Source: Thamnidium elegans
Lineage: Eukaryota; Mucoromycota; Mucoromycetes; Mucorales; Mucoraceae
Reading direction: 5' to 3'
Length of the DNA stretch: 64,000 nt
Assembly (NCBI GenBank): GCA_025201345.1
Contig: JAIXMG010000005.1
Location: forward strand, 620,001 to 684,000
The notes under the pieces were generated by a model. It was not told the DNA's origin and ran no database searches. It was given only the letters and a program-made list of their open reading frames with translations. Made by a program: the position numbers and the translations under genes. Below are positions 1 through 10,483 of the stretch, piece after piece (position 1 is the stretch's first letter; each line of letters opens with the position of its first letter).

Positions 1-2
1 AT

Positions 3-398
3 ACATTTGCCAGTTTAAGCGGCACAGATACAATGTGGAATTCTAGTGATTGGAAACGACTTGAAGATTGGTATCTTCGTAAAGACAGAGATCATGTAGA
101 AGCAGCTAAAGCGTTTTATAAATTTGAATCAGTTCAACAGGGAAAAGAAAACTGGCCGTTTAAGAAAATATTATGGAGAGCAAAGTGTTTGGATACAAGT
201 GCTAAGGCGCATGGCGGGTTAGTGCCCTCACAAAGAAAACGTAGGTCGATGGAATCTACACCCGAGCTGTCGCGGACTCCTACTAGAACACCAAATAGAA
301 CCCCTGTAGGTACTCCCTCTAATCATGAAGTTTCGGCTAGGTTACGTACTCCCAATAGAACTCCCAGTAGGTCGTTTTATGCTTATTCGCCCGTTTAG
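3..398 (+). CDS. C-terminal part of an unrecognised protein, 5' truncated by the window edge
   Basis: The frame is open from the window edge and ends at a TAG. The first ATG is at 33, but the frame continues upstream of it, so the real start lies outside the window or in an earlier exon; a possible acceptor (TTTGCCAG) ends at base 13. The globular part (WKRLEDWYLRKDRDHVEAAK and onward) is Trp/Lys-rich and looks helical. The C-terminal 50 residues are low-complexity with repeated Thr-Pro steps (RTPTRTPNRTP, LRTPNRTPSRS). Such TP sites are typical substrates of proline-directed kinases, which is inference here. I do not recognise the family. It could be a nuclear or cell-cycle protein, but nothing in the window proves this. 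Confidence 0.7.
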   Translation, partial: TFASLSGTDTMWNSSDWKRLEDWYLRKDRDHVEAAKAFYKFESVQQGKENWPFKKILWRAKCLDTSAKAHGGLVPSQRKRRSMESTPELSRTPTRTPNRTPVGTPSNHEVSARLRTPNRTPSRSFYAYSPV

Positions 399-756
399 AA
401 ATGTTAATTTTTGTGTGTGTGTGTGTGTATGTTTTTTTTGTCTTTTTATAATAAACCTTTACTATATATCCCCCCTTCCCTTCTCCCCCTCTTTAACCGC
501 CTTTTTTTTTTTTTAAATTATTTATTTTCATTGTGTTATTAAGGTTCTTTTTTTAAGATGATGTTTCAGGGTCCTTTTTTTAACGATAATTAGAAAAAGT
601 GTTTCAAATAAGTCAGAATGAAGTGTACCCTTTTTTTATATATATCGAGACGACGTCTTTGTGGACAGATAGGTACCTGGTAAGCCAGATAAAATTAAAT
701 AAATTGACTGTATACTATTAGAGCACGTATTAACTCAACATATTAACTAGCTTATC
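399..756. other. Intergenic, T-rich with a short (GT)n run
   Basis: This is the 3' region of the truncated gene. It contains a short GT microsatellite (about 412-428), several T runs and AATAAA-like words. No ORF or structured RNA was seen. Confidence 0.6.
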
Positions 757-958
757 ATGAAGTTCAAAAATAATGAGGAACCAGAAGAATTAGTGAGCTT
801 GCCTCCTAAAACAATCGTTGCTGTTAGCGATGCTATGAAGAATGTATGTATTGTATAAGCTGAAATACTCGTTACATAACTACGTTTAGAATCACAAAAG
901 CTTTCCACTTTATCCAAGGGATATCTTAAAACATTCAGCTACCAACAACAATCAGTAG
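757..958 (+). CDS. Possible 51-aa two-exon small protein
   Basis: An ATG at 757 opens 29 codons that stop exactly at a canonical donor (GTATGT at 844). A 46-nt intron ends in TTTAG at 889, and the second exon (890-958) stays in frame to a TAG, giving a product of 51 residues. It starts MKFKNNEEPEELVSLPPKTI, is charged and has no membrane segment. No homologue is recognised. The clean splice sites and sensible composition argue for a real small gene, but a chance ORF cannot be excluded in AT-rich DNA. It could also be the 5' part of a longer gene reaching to about 1522, where another coding-like segment lies. Confidence 0.35.
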
Positions 959-2299
959 AGGAATTGTTTGACCCGTAATTAATACTCTTTTCTATCGACC
1001 CGTCTTCTTTTTCTGTTTCTTCTCTTCAGATTTGCAGTTTAAAAGCAAACTACGCTTACCACCCACCTCCCATTACATTATTGAGCTAGTTTGTAAAAGA
1101 AGACGGGCTCACGCCACCGCCACCAATGTCCAAGACACAATCAAGTTTTTTTTTTATTTTTTTACAAGGCTTGTTGTTATTTAGAGGAAAGGCCAAATGC
1201 GAATCCCATTCCTATAAAAAGTAATTTTGTCAAAATATCATTCTTGGATTGTCAAAAAGACTCGAGCCTTGGGATTCAAAATTTAATAAAATACACCTTT
1301 TTTTTGTTTTGCTTTTTGTTTATCATTTAGGTTTAAGTCACATATACGCGGAGGCATACAGAAAAGGTTCCAAAGATAAAATTGAAATGATATTGCGTAT
1401 GGAAAATAGAAAAAGAAGACAATGCTTCAGTTCAAGACATAGAAACGCGAATAAGAGCGTTGGTATCAGTAGAAAACTATCTTAAAAATCATATAATGAA
1501 ACACGTATTAAAATATCAATAGTAAAAATAAAATAAAAAAATAGATGCATTAAAAAGCAGTGGAGGTAACACTTTTTGACAAAAGAGTTTATAATACTAG
1601 AGACATCTACTCAATCTATGTATTGCCATTTTTTTTTTTTTTTTTTTTGAATTAGTATCTTGCAACAGTAAATTTATTGGAACTTCTTGGTTTTGTTTCG
1701 GACTTTCTCAGGGACCAAAAAAGAGCGAGATTCGCTACTGTAAAAAGGCGAATTAAGCAAGCATATATTAAAAAGATATATGTATATTAATTCTTTTTAA
1801 GAATTAGTAAAATATGTTTTTAATATGTTTTAGAGCTTATAATAAACGAAAAAGAGGTATTCATATAATTGTTTGGTTTTCATCTCTTTTTTCTCACTCC
1901 TGGATTTTGATTTACCCTTGTTAGCTCCCCAAAACAAGAAACATATCCTATGAAATAAAAGACTCGTAAACTTTTTTTTTAAGATAAGTACACCCTTCTT
2001 CATCGACAGACTGATTTTTATTGGTAACTTTTCAGAATTATTAATAACCCTTTTTAATTTTTAGTTGGGATCCCTTTTTTTTTTTATATACATCTGTACT
2101 AGCTTTTTTCGATCAAAAAAAAAAGACCATCAACCGTGCATGTGCGTTATAAACTGAGATCAAAATCCAAGCTAAAAACAAAACGTGTATGTATGTACCG
2201 AGGTTAAAAAATATCCGAAAAAAAATATATGATATAATCAATTGATATAGTTTATTATAATAAAGTACAAAGATAATGAATGAAAAAGGATGAAATAAT
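959..2299. other. Intergenic with one weak coding-like segment
   Basis: Between about 1405 and 1522 on + there is a short open stretch reading EDNASVQDIETRIRALVSVE and onward to a TAG at 1520, followed by an A-rich tail. It has the look of a helical C-terminal exon but no start or upstream exon could be assigned. The rest holds only homopolymer T runs, for example 1630-1648. Confidence 0.4.
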
Positions 2300-3284
2300 T
2301 TAGTTAAGACCAGAAAGATCGATGGTAGCGGTACCAGTAGTATCGTCAAGAGTAATAGTGGAGTTATCGCTACCTCCTTCGTAAGCATCAACGCCTAAAC
2401 ATTCTGAGACAGTAACAAAAGTCAAACCCTTTTGCTTGACATAGTTGGTGAGCCAAGGGACAAGTGTCTTGACAGTATCTTCATGAATATCATGTTCCAA
2501 AGAAATATGACCCATAGTTTGGTTAGCAATATCTTTATCTAAGACAGCCTTGACATTTTTTTGTTCGAAGGCTAAACCCTTCTTTTCCCAATCCAAGGTA
2601 TCGATATCCCATAAGACGTTAGTATAACCAAGATCCTTCAAGACCTTTTGGGAAACTTTGTCGGTGACGCCCTCAGGAGGTCTCATCAACTTGACTCTAC
2701 AATTATAAAAAAAAAAAAAAAAATTAGTAATTAAATTCTATAACATTCAATTGTTGTTTTTTTTACCTCTTGCCGATGGCCTTGTAGATAATATCAGATT
2801 GAGTGTTCATTTGGTACTCAATTTCTTCAACAGTGAGACCAACAAGGTTCTTGTGTTGGTAAGTATGACTAGCAATTTCGTGACCTTGATCGTAGTATTG
2901 CTTAATGACATCCAAGTAGGTCTTTTCACCAGCTTCGGTAGTGACGCTATCTTCAAGAACATTACTATAATAAAATATGAGTTAAAAATTTTGACCTGTC
3001 AAAATTTTTTTTCGGTTTACTTACACAGAGTTAAGACCATTGATGAAGAAAGTGGCCTTAATACCTTGATCGTGCAAGGACTCGGCTAATCCCCAAGAGT
3101 ACTTATCAGGACCATCATCGAAAGTCAAGGCAAATACACCAGGGTTGATACATTGAGAGAAGGTAGGTAAAATATCTTCAGTGTTCTTTGAGACGGCTTC
3201 AACAGGTTCAGAACGAATAGTAGGACGAGCCATAACCATAGAGGCGGCATAAGCCAAAGTAAGGAATAAAGCACTAGCACGCAT
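2300..3284 (-). CDS. Secreted chitin/polysaccharide deacetylase (NodB domain)
   Basis: Three exons (3284-3025, 2964-2767, 2696-2300; introns of 60 and 70 nt) give 284 aa. An N-terminal hydrophobic segment (residues 3-19) ending near MAR looks like a signal peptide, so the product should be secreted or wall-associated. All five motifs of the carbohydrate-esterase family 4 NodB fold are visible: TFDDGPD (54-60, with the catalytic-base and metal Asp), SHTYQH (119-124, the metal-binding His pair), RPPEG (158-162), DTLDW (185-189) and ISLEHD (217-222). CE4 enzymes remove N-acetyl groups from chitin to give chitosan, a major wall polymer in Mucoromycota. The catalytic set is intact. The C-terminal tail is short, Ser/Thr/Asp-rich and has no obvious GPI signal. 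Exact substrate (chitin versus other GlcNAc polymer) is inferred from family and organism. Confidence 0.93.
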
Positions 3285-3353
3285 ATTTAAAAAAGAAAAA
3301 AAGCAATTGAAGATAATAAAAAAAAAGGGATATTTTACAGAAAACCCTTCTTG

Positions 3354-3361
3354 TATTTATA
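3354..3361 (-). promoter_or_regulatory. TATA box of the chitin deacetylase gene
   Basis: The minus strand reads TATAAATA 70 bp upstream of the start codon, a typical distance for a fungal core promoter. Confidence 0.5.
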
Positions 3362-5536
3362 CCTTTTTTTTTGTGAACGTTGGAGTCCGATCATTTCTAT
3401 AATTATAACTTTTTGGAAATGACAAATATTTTTATGATTTTTTTTTTTGCCCGACAAAAAGACCTATCTATAGAAAAGTGGATGATCCCTTTTTTAAAAT
3501 GTGATGCCATTTTTTTTTTTTTTTCGTTTTACCGGGCTCATATTATTTTGATGTCTTGTTTTGTTCTCTCGAATTGTTAAAGTAGCTCAACTCAGGTCTT
3601 TTTTCTTTTAATCGTTTAATTGGGTCAAGTTTGTTGATAGGTAAGTCTTTTTCTTTTTTGATATTAAAAAAGATTGATGCGAAAGTTTTTTTTTTTTAGA
3701 AAAAAAAAAGGTAGGGGAAATTGTAAGAGAGGACAGCAAAACAAATGCACAAAACGGTTATATGTGGCCTGTGTGTGTGATATTCCAGTGTGGAACCTTA
3801 ATCTAAAGAAAGGTTTCAACTTGGTCAATTTTAATGGAATTGAATATCCGCGTGGTTTCTTACGCGCGAAAGAGATAAAAATAAACCATTCCTTTACAAG
3901 TCAGCCTTTTTATCTCATTTTTTGTAATTGGAAGGAACTCCTGTTTTGATATGGTTACTTTAACAAAACAAATAAGTTTATTTTTAAACTGTTTAAAGTA
4001 AAATTATAAATATAAGTTGCTTTGCCGAGGCTTACACAAGTGTTTTTTTTTTCTGTAAAGCATTTATTGATTTTTTTTTATTAATATATTAAAATTTATG
4101 GAACGGAAACAATGGAATTCTATAGTAACGTATTATTTTTAGAGTGATCTTGTAAACAGTAATTTTTTTTTTTTTTTTTTTTTTTTTTTGACGTTGTTTC
4201 GTTGGTGACAGGTAAACACTTACGTCGAAAAAAATAATATTTCGTGCTTATATTTTTTATAAATGAGAAATCCTGCTTACTTAGTATCCTACCTTATTTT
4301 TATTGTTAACAAGAAAGTATAGTTTCAACTTACTCTTGTTTTTTATTTCTTCTAAATGCAGTAATGTCATAACTGGCAGTATATTTTTGATGGTACAGAG
4401 ACTTTTATGGAAGACTTGTAATACAACTATTATTTACTTTAAAAACAAATGCATGCTGAGGTTGAAGACTAAAATTAGAGAAAAAGCGAGTAATTCCAGG
4501 TAAAATGCAGTGTTTTTTTTAATAGTCAAGAACCATGAGTTTATATATGATAACGTGTTTTAATATATTGGCTACATTTAACACGTTAAAGTTATTTTGT
4601 TGTATCAAATTTTCGGTAACCAAGATCTCCTTTAAGTACATGACGTTTATATGATTCAGTCAAAATTGATGATCTTTTTTTAAAAAAAAAAGATATACAT
4701 CGTTTCCGGAAATAGATTGTACGAACACATAAAAAGTAAAAGATTGCATACTCTCTGAATTTCTTATTGCGTCACTGCGAAAACTTTAATATAGGTTCTT
4801 TATTTTATTTTATTTAGATAACGCTCTTCGAACGGGCACGATTAGTTTTGACGCACTATTATTTCCTATCAAGCTACGTAGTTTATTCCTTCTATTATTA
4901 TACTAAATATACAAACGTCCTAAGAAGTGAGGTCTCTCATAAACAAAAGAAAAATTACAGCTTAAAACTGATTACCGAAGGCGATCCTTTCCTCTTCAGT
5001 TTCTAGTCAAAAAAGGATAGGCATTATTTCCTAAAACCAAATGGTTTTAGAAAATAATCATGCTTTGATCGCTAGTTTACGTATGATATTCTTCGGGGAT
5101 TCCGTAAATTGTCGCTCCACTACGTATGGAAAGGACGACGTGGAGTAATACCGACTGAGTCCAAAATTTACATGAAGTTTCTCGTAAATATGGCGAGCTA
5201 ATCAAGTTAATTGAAAGCAATGTTTTTTTAATAATGTAGTTTATGGAGCCAACTCGACGTAGCCTATCTTATCGCTTATTAAGCAAATAGGTTTTGCTTA
5301 TCCCCTAAAAATAAACTGCAATACAGCATGTTTGTATTTCGGGACCATTGGTCTTATGACAAACGGTACAACTACACACAAATTAAATCTATATATATAT
5401 AAAAGCGCCCAAAAAGCTTCTTTTTGTCCTACTATTTATCGGCTTGTAATGGGGCTTACGGTCAGGCTTGACCGGTCCGTTCCTGGGCGCCAATTCAAAG
5501 GGATCTGGAAAGTTGAAGTTGCCATGGTGAAAAAAA

Positions 5537-5566
5537 CGTAAACATAAACATAAACGTAAACGTAAA
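5537..5566 (+). repeat. Five tandem copies of hexamer C(G/A)TAAA
   Basis: The sequence runs CGTAAA CATAAA CATAAA CGTAAA CGTAAA without interruption, 40 bp before the longest T run in the window. It looks like a small slippage-derived microsatellite. Confidence 0.7.
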
Positions 5567-5601
5567 TGGAGCTTTAGAGGTCCGCCAACATAAACGTCCA
5601 C

Positions 5602-5605
<4 letters not shown>

Positions 5606-5647
<42 letters not shown>
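5606..5647 (+). repeat. 42-nt poly-T run
   Basis: Uninterrupted T run, the longest in the window. It could be the A-tail of a retroposed sequence on the minus strand, or simple slippage. No retrogene is recognisable next to it. Confidence 0.7.
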
Positions 5648-6675
5648 CATTTCCCCTTTGATAAAAATCGTAAATCTCATGAACAAGAGCAAGATATACC
5701 GCCTTTTATCAGAATACCAAGAGATAATTGATATTATAGAAAGCTTAATAAACACCCATGAAGAGTTAAAAGCAGACAGTTGCGTTTTTTGAACCGTTCC
5801 GTTGAGGAACCTGTCGAGACAAAGCTGTAAACCATATTTGGGAGACTGGTTTTGCAGGTACTAATGTCTCTGTTCGCTGGGGTACTGATGTGGTCAAGCA
5901 TATACAAATATATATTCTCATATATATTTACACGTACATATTATCTCACGCGTCTTCATCCCTTTATGACTAATTCATATTTATTTTAACTAAGTCTTAC
6001 CGACATCGTCCAGTAATAACTGTTGTCTGAGGATTGACCATAATTACATATCTTGACCGAAGACTAGGTTAGATAAGCACGGTTTGAAGTCATATAAGGA
6101 AACTATGGCACTTAAAGTGATACAGCACATTACAAGAATTATACTTAAGCTCAGCTATAAAAAAGCTATATAAACCTACATCTTTTTTATTTAATAAAAC
6201 GATAATTCCTTATTTTGCGACTGATTACTTTTTAGTATCTTTTTGTTTTTATCTTTTATTTGAATCTTCACTATTTATAGCTCGAATTCCACAGGTATTC
6301 ACAAAGCTTGTTCTTCCTCAAGACACGTTCCATGTCAAGCACTGTGGGAAGGATTGTTGGACTTGGTTTGAAATTATTGGAAAAATTCAAAATTCGAACA
6401 TAATTGTTTTAAATAGTTGTAAAGCAATTGCGTAACATTTTCGTCCAAAAAGCATTGTATAATAAAATTACAACATTATTCAAACATTGGAATATGCTGG
6501 GCTTTTGTATTAAACTTGTTATAGCATAAAAAATATTGGAAAAATGTTGGACGATTGTTGGGTAATACTTTTATTTGTTAATCGCACATACAGGCGTAAA
6601 AAAAAAATGGTTAAAAGTTTTTTTGTGGATAAATGAAGCATGACTAAGAAAAATTACTGTTATTTTGAAAATGAC

Positions 6676-8900
6676 TTAAAAACGATCCCAAACAAGATTA
6701 ATACGTTCGATATCTTGTTCATTTAATGTAGTGGTTTCGATGCCATAAGATACAACGTCAGGAATATTAATGACTTCAAATGCGTATGTCAAAGCATCGT
6801 TTTTGTAAAAATAATGACAGTCTTGTTCTGCATTATATTTGGCCGGGAAAATTGTCTTAACTAGCGCAAAGTTCGTATTTTCTGTATTGTACATGAATAT
6901 CAATTGACCGTGCTTTAAGCTTGCAGTAGCTTCCATACATCTATGAGAGGATATTTCTTCATCTACCCGAGCGCAGTAAAAGATAAAGCTTCCTTTGCGA
7001 GATGGTTTGCCAGTCAATTTCAATTCTTTCCCACTTCTAATAGGAAAGTAGCTTTCTATTAGTCGAGCTTCTTGATTTATACTAACAGTTGTTTTTATAG
7101 CTGCTTCATTGGCTTCAGTACATTCATGAAATCGTTCAACCAGACTTCTGCAGCTTTGTTTCGTGATTTCTTTTCCAAATACAACACATTTGTCTATTTC
7201 TGTAATAATAATTTTTGCTTGTAGACATCAGCAAAATGGTTCTTGATACAACTACTTGCGTTTTCGCTTGGCTTTTGCCGAGACTTGATTGAAGATTTTA
7301 CGCTTCCTATCATTCTTTTGAGTGGCCTTGTACTTACTAATCGCAGAGGACCCAAAGTAGCTATATCCTCACGTATATGATTCAAGTAGTGCATGTTGAT
7401 TGTAAATACATTAGGGTAGAAGTTATTTACCAAAAACTCTTGCCATACTTCAATGCAACTAAATGTAGATTTTTAATTTATGTATGAGTTAAAAAAAAAC
7501 AATACCGATCCTATAGTATGTACATACCAGTTTAACTCTACTAAATTGCTTTCGGAAATACTGTATTTTTGAGTTATTTTACAGACTTTTGAAAGACAAA
7601 CAATTGCATTGCATGCAATATTTGTAGCGGATTCGTAATTTCTCAACTGTTCTTATGTCATCGTTGGCGTATGGGAGACCGTTTCTTTTTTTTTTATTAT
7701 ATCTGTTTTTTGAAGCTGAAGAGCGTCTACCGCAAGAGTTGGTAAAACAAACATAATAAGTCAATTCAGTCTATACTACGGAAATGACCCGACTTTCTGT
7801 AGACATCTATTTTAAATAAAAAGAAGAACATACGTTATGTTAGTCTTAGTTATAGCGTATTTCCCTTATCTTTTTTTTTTGTGCCGTTCTATATACCTAA
7901 GAATGATCCATTGCTACTAAAACTATGCTTATTCTGTTGAGCTAGCATCATTTTTTCAGCGATGAGTTCTCTATACTTAAAGCGAAGAAACAGAACGTTA
8001 CTTGGTCCCTGATACTTTTTTCCGTCATCAGTGATAATCGACCATATTTTGCCGCCAACATTAGGGCCCCAGAAATGCATTTCGTCTAAATCCCAAAAGA
8101 AAGAGCCATGAAAACTATTTAAAAGAGTAAGTGGCGACTTTTCTGTAATGTCTCTCTCCTAAAACCGCCAAATGAAATATTAGTAATTCATTTTTTAAAA
8201 ATATAACTTTTTGTTAGAAAAGTTAAGAAAGGACTTGCTTTATCTCCTTCTTTAAAGTCTTCATCTTCTCTCATAAGTTCTTCTAAATTGCCCTGATGCG
8301 TAGGTAGATAGCACATCGTTCCTTTATAACGAGTAGCCTTCGCTCTACAGGCAAGGTATCCATAGTACGCTTGATGACTAACATGCCCACAAAGATCAGC
8401 ACAGGCAGGAATGTCCCCAATAGCTACTCCTAGACTTGCTGTAAAAAGGCTTTTTTTCCCGTCATTAAAGCGCACGAGCATTCCATTTTTCTGTAATTTA
8501 ATAAGCTCCTGATAAGTTAGAAAGAGGAAACTATGTATATTGAACGGCGTTTTCGGTCCTGGTATGATTGTTGTAATCAAGAGATTCTTTTTTTTAAAAT
8601 CTAAATAAACAAAACGTTCGTTATTTCATTAAACTCTAGTTGGTGGTGCAAGCAAAACATGGGTTCTTTCCTTAAAAAAAGTAAAAACACTAACCTTAGG
8701 TCTGGTGGCAAGCTCATAATAACAAATGCTACTAAAATCATGCTTATATCTCCTCTTTTAAACGAATTGAATCCATCAGTATACATTGCAAGTTGTAGGT
8801 TATAATCACTTGCTATTTTCTTTTCTATTCTAGAAGCATAGTAAAAAGTATAATGTAAAAGAATGAAGACAATTTTTGTTTAATAGTCAGGAAAAAATAG
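6676..8900 (-). pseudogene. Degenerate Tnp2-type (CACTA-like) transposase
   Basis: The minus strand carries a series of fragments in shifting frames that together follow the order of a Tnp2/DUF4218 transposase. From about 8890 down: LAMYTDGFNSFKRGDISM and a following ...MSLPPDLR; IIPGPKTPFNIHSFLF with GVAIGDIPACADLCGH (8580-8188); FWDLDEMHFWGPNVGGKIW (about 8110-8030); FYPNVFTINMHYLNHI (from about 7430), resembling the DUF4218-like region of these proteins; and a C-terminal piece ending at 6676. Such enzymes move CACTA/EnSpm DNA transposons. Stops and frame changes separate the blocks, for example between 8580 and 8620, 7890 and 7440, and near 7200, so the copy is probably dead, although a few breaks might be introns. 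I did not find matching terminal inverted repeats. The upstream N-terminal part is missing or unrecognisable. Confidence 0.75.
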
Positions 8901-9539
8901 TTGTCAATTGGCGGAAAATAATTGTTGGCCAATTGATTTGTCGGTTAACACAATAACAATAATCGATTTAAGGTCGGAATTGTAAGGCCACGATTGTCGA
9001 AAGATTCATGCGGTTCCTCTTTTCACTTTACGAGACCTTAAATATTACGACTAATTTTTTTATGACAATCTTTACAATGAACAGGGAGAAAAAGTCCTTG
9101 GGCCAATGGAAGGCATCTTAACCGAAATCACAGATCTCTTGAAAATTTGGTCGATGCTTCTGTCATTGTTACGTTGGTTTCAGCGTTTAAGTTATCTTCT
9201 ATATTTGTATGGTTTCTGCTTTATTGTTTCCTTCTTGACACAATTTAGACAAATATTGTGTAGAAGGACTCAATGCTTCAAGACGATATTGCTCCTTGCC
9301 AACAATGCAATCCATGGGTTCGAGCCTGCCAAGCTCATCAACAACAGTTCCTTTTCCGTCTTTGTACAAAAATTGAACACTCACTGTGATGAAGGTCCCG
9401 GTGTAATTGCGGTAAAAGAAGAAATTGCGAGGCGAATAGTTCTGGTGCACTTTATATATCCCAGAAAGATGTCAAGGTTTATGCGACATCTGGTTTGTCA
9501 CCAGGGCGACGCCTACTTATAAAAGCTGCTGTATACAGT
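8901..9539. other. Flank of the transposase relic, no assignable gene
   Basis: Both strands have open frames of 80-140 codons across 9106-9522, but neither resembles a known family and they overlap each other. The minus frame (9450-9199) contains coding-like text such as VVDELGRLEPMDCIV and could be the lost 5' part of the transposon. Confidence 0.4.
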
Positions 9540-9695
9540 AAGCGCAACGCCAATGAGCGGTTTTTTAAATAAAAGGGAGACCTCTGAAAAGTCTCAATGG
9601 GCGGTGAAATATATGCCTTTATCAATATGACTTGAAAAAAGATTAAAAAATCCGCCGCCCTTTTATTTAAAATACCGCCCATTGGCGTTGCGCTT
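9540..9695. mobile_element. 156-bp MITE-like element with 38-bp terminal inverted repeats
   Basis: The left end (9540-9577) begins AAGCGCAACGCCAATGAGCG and the right end (9658-9695) is its reverse complement with only two mismatches in 38 positions. The internal 80 bp has no coding capacity. It contains a second partial copy of the end motif (CAATGGGCGGT near 9595) and a small GAGAC...GTCTC hairpin. TA occurs at both outer edges within one base of the repeat ends, compatible with TA target duplication, but the exact boundary is ambiguous. Length, long inverted repeats and lack of an ORF fit a miniature inverted-repeat element; the mobilising family is unknown. Confidence 0.8.
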
Positions 9696-10483
9696 TATGA
9701 TGAAACTTTTTTTCGTGGGCTCGTACAACGCAATGGAAAAGCTATATTTATACTGTTGCAAATAACTCAAAAACTTTGAGGAGAAAGCTTATTTTTTGAA
9801 AGCATTGAGTAATCACAGAGGAAAATCAAGGGGACAAGATCTTTAATTCTATCATATACCATTAGACCAGCCCCCCCATTTTTTTTAAATATACCGTAAA
9901 TACGTGTTTTTATTCTTATCATGGCGCTAAATGCTTTTTTTTTTTTTTGAAATGGCGCTGAGATAGAAATGTGGCAGTTAACGGGGTTTTTTTATACGTC
10001 ATAAGTAACATTATGACGAGTATATGGAAACCATAGACAACGAGATAAAAAAGATTCATACTAAAGCTCAAAAAAAAAACTGCTTCCTAAGGGAAATAGA
10101 ATCTTATGTTCATAAAATCACTTTTTTTTTCTAGAAAAAATTACGCTATTTAATACGAGGCTGACGAATCTGTTCAATAGAAAGTTTCCAAAAAACCAAC
10201 CTGTCAAATTTTTTATTTTCTGGTTACACATGCATTTTCTTACAATGCTTTGTTTGCAAAAAAAAAAAAAAGATGCCACGCGGAGTTACATTGAAAAAGA
10301 GAGAGAGAGAGAGGGAGAGAGAGAGAGAAAAAAAACTGTTATCTTTATTTTAATGTCACTCTCGTCGATAAACACAATTGGTTAAGAGTGACAGTTGTTT
10401 CGAAAACAGACCCTTTACCTAAAAAAAAAATTAAACAAAAAAAAAAATTAAAAAAAGGCTGCTCTTTATTCATACATATACTA
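9696..10483. other. Intergenic/promoter region upstream of the PAS kinase
   Basis: AT-rich, with a GA microsatellite at 10299-10328 and A runs near the start codon. No ORF of note. Confidence 0.5.
10299..10328 (+). repeat. (GA)n microsatellite
   Basis: About fifteen GA units with one GG interruption, about 155 bp upstream of the PAS kinase start. It may form part of its promoter. Confidence 0.8.

Larger units (their letters stand above)
3362..6675. other. Long gene-poor stretch
   Basis: No convincing gene was found. The region holds many T runs (for example 4163-4189), a 42-nt T run at 5606-5647 and a short hexamer array at 5537-5566. Some segments around 4950-5250 and 5640-5900 read as short peptide-like pieces in shifting frames on both strands and may be old transposon debris, but no family could be named. 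Confidence 0.5.

Noticed and set aside
9106..9522. 138-codon plus-strand frame
   Set aside because: It overlaps minus-strand frames, has no recognisable domain and starts without promoter or splice context.
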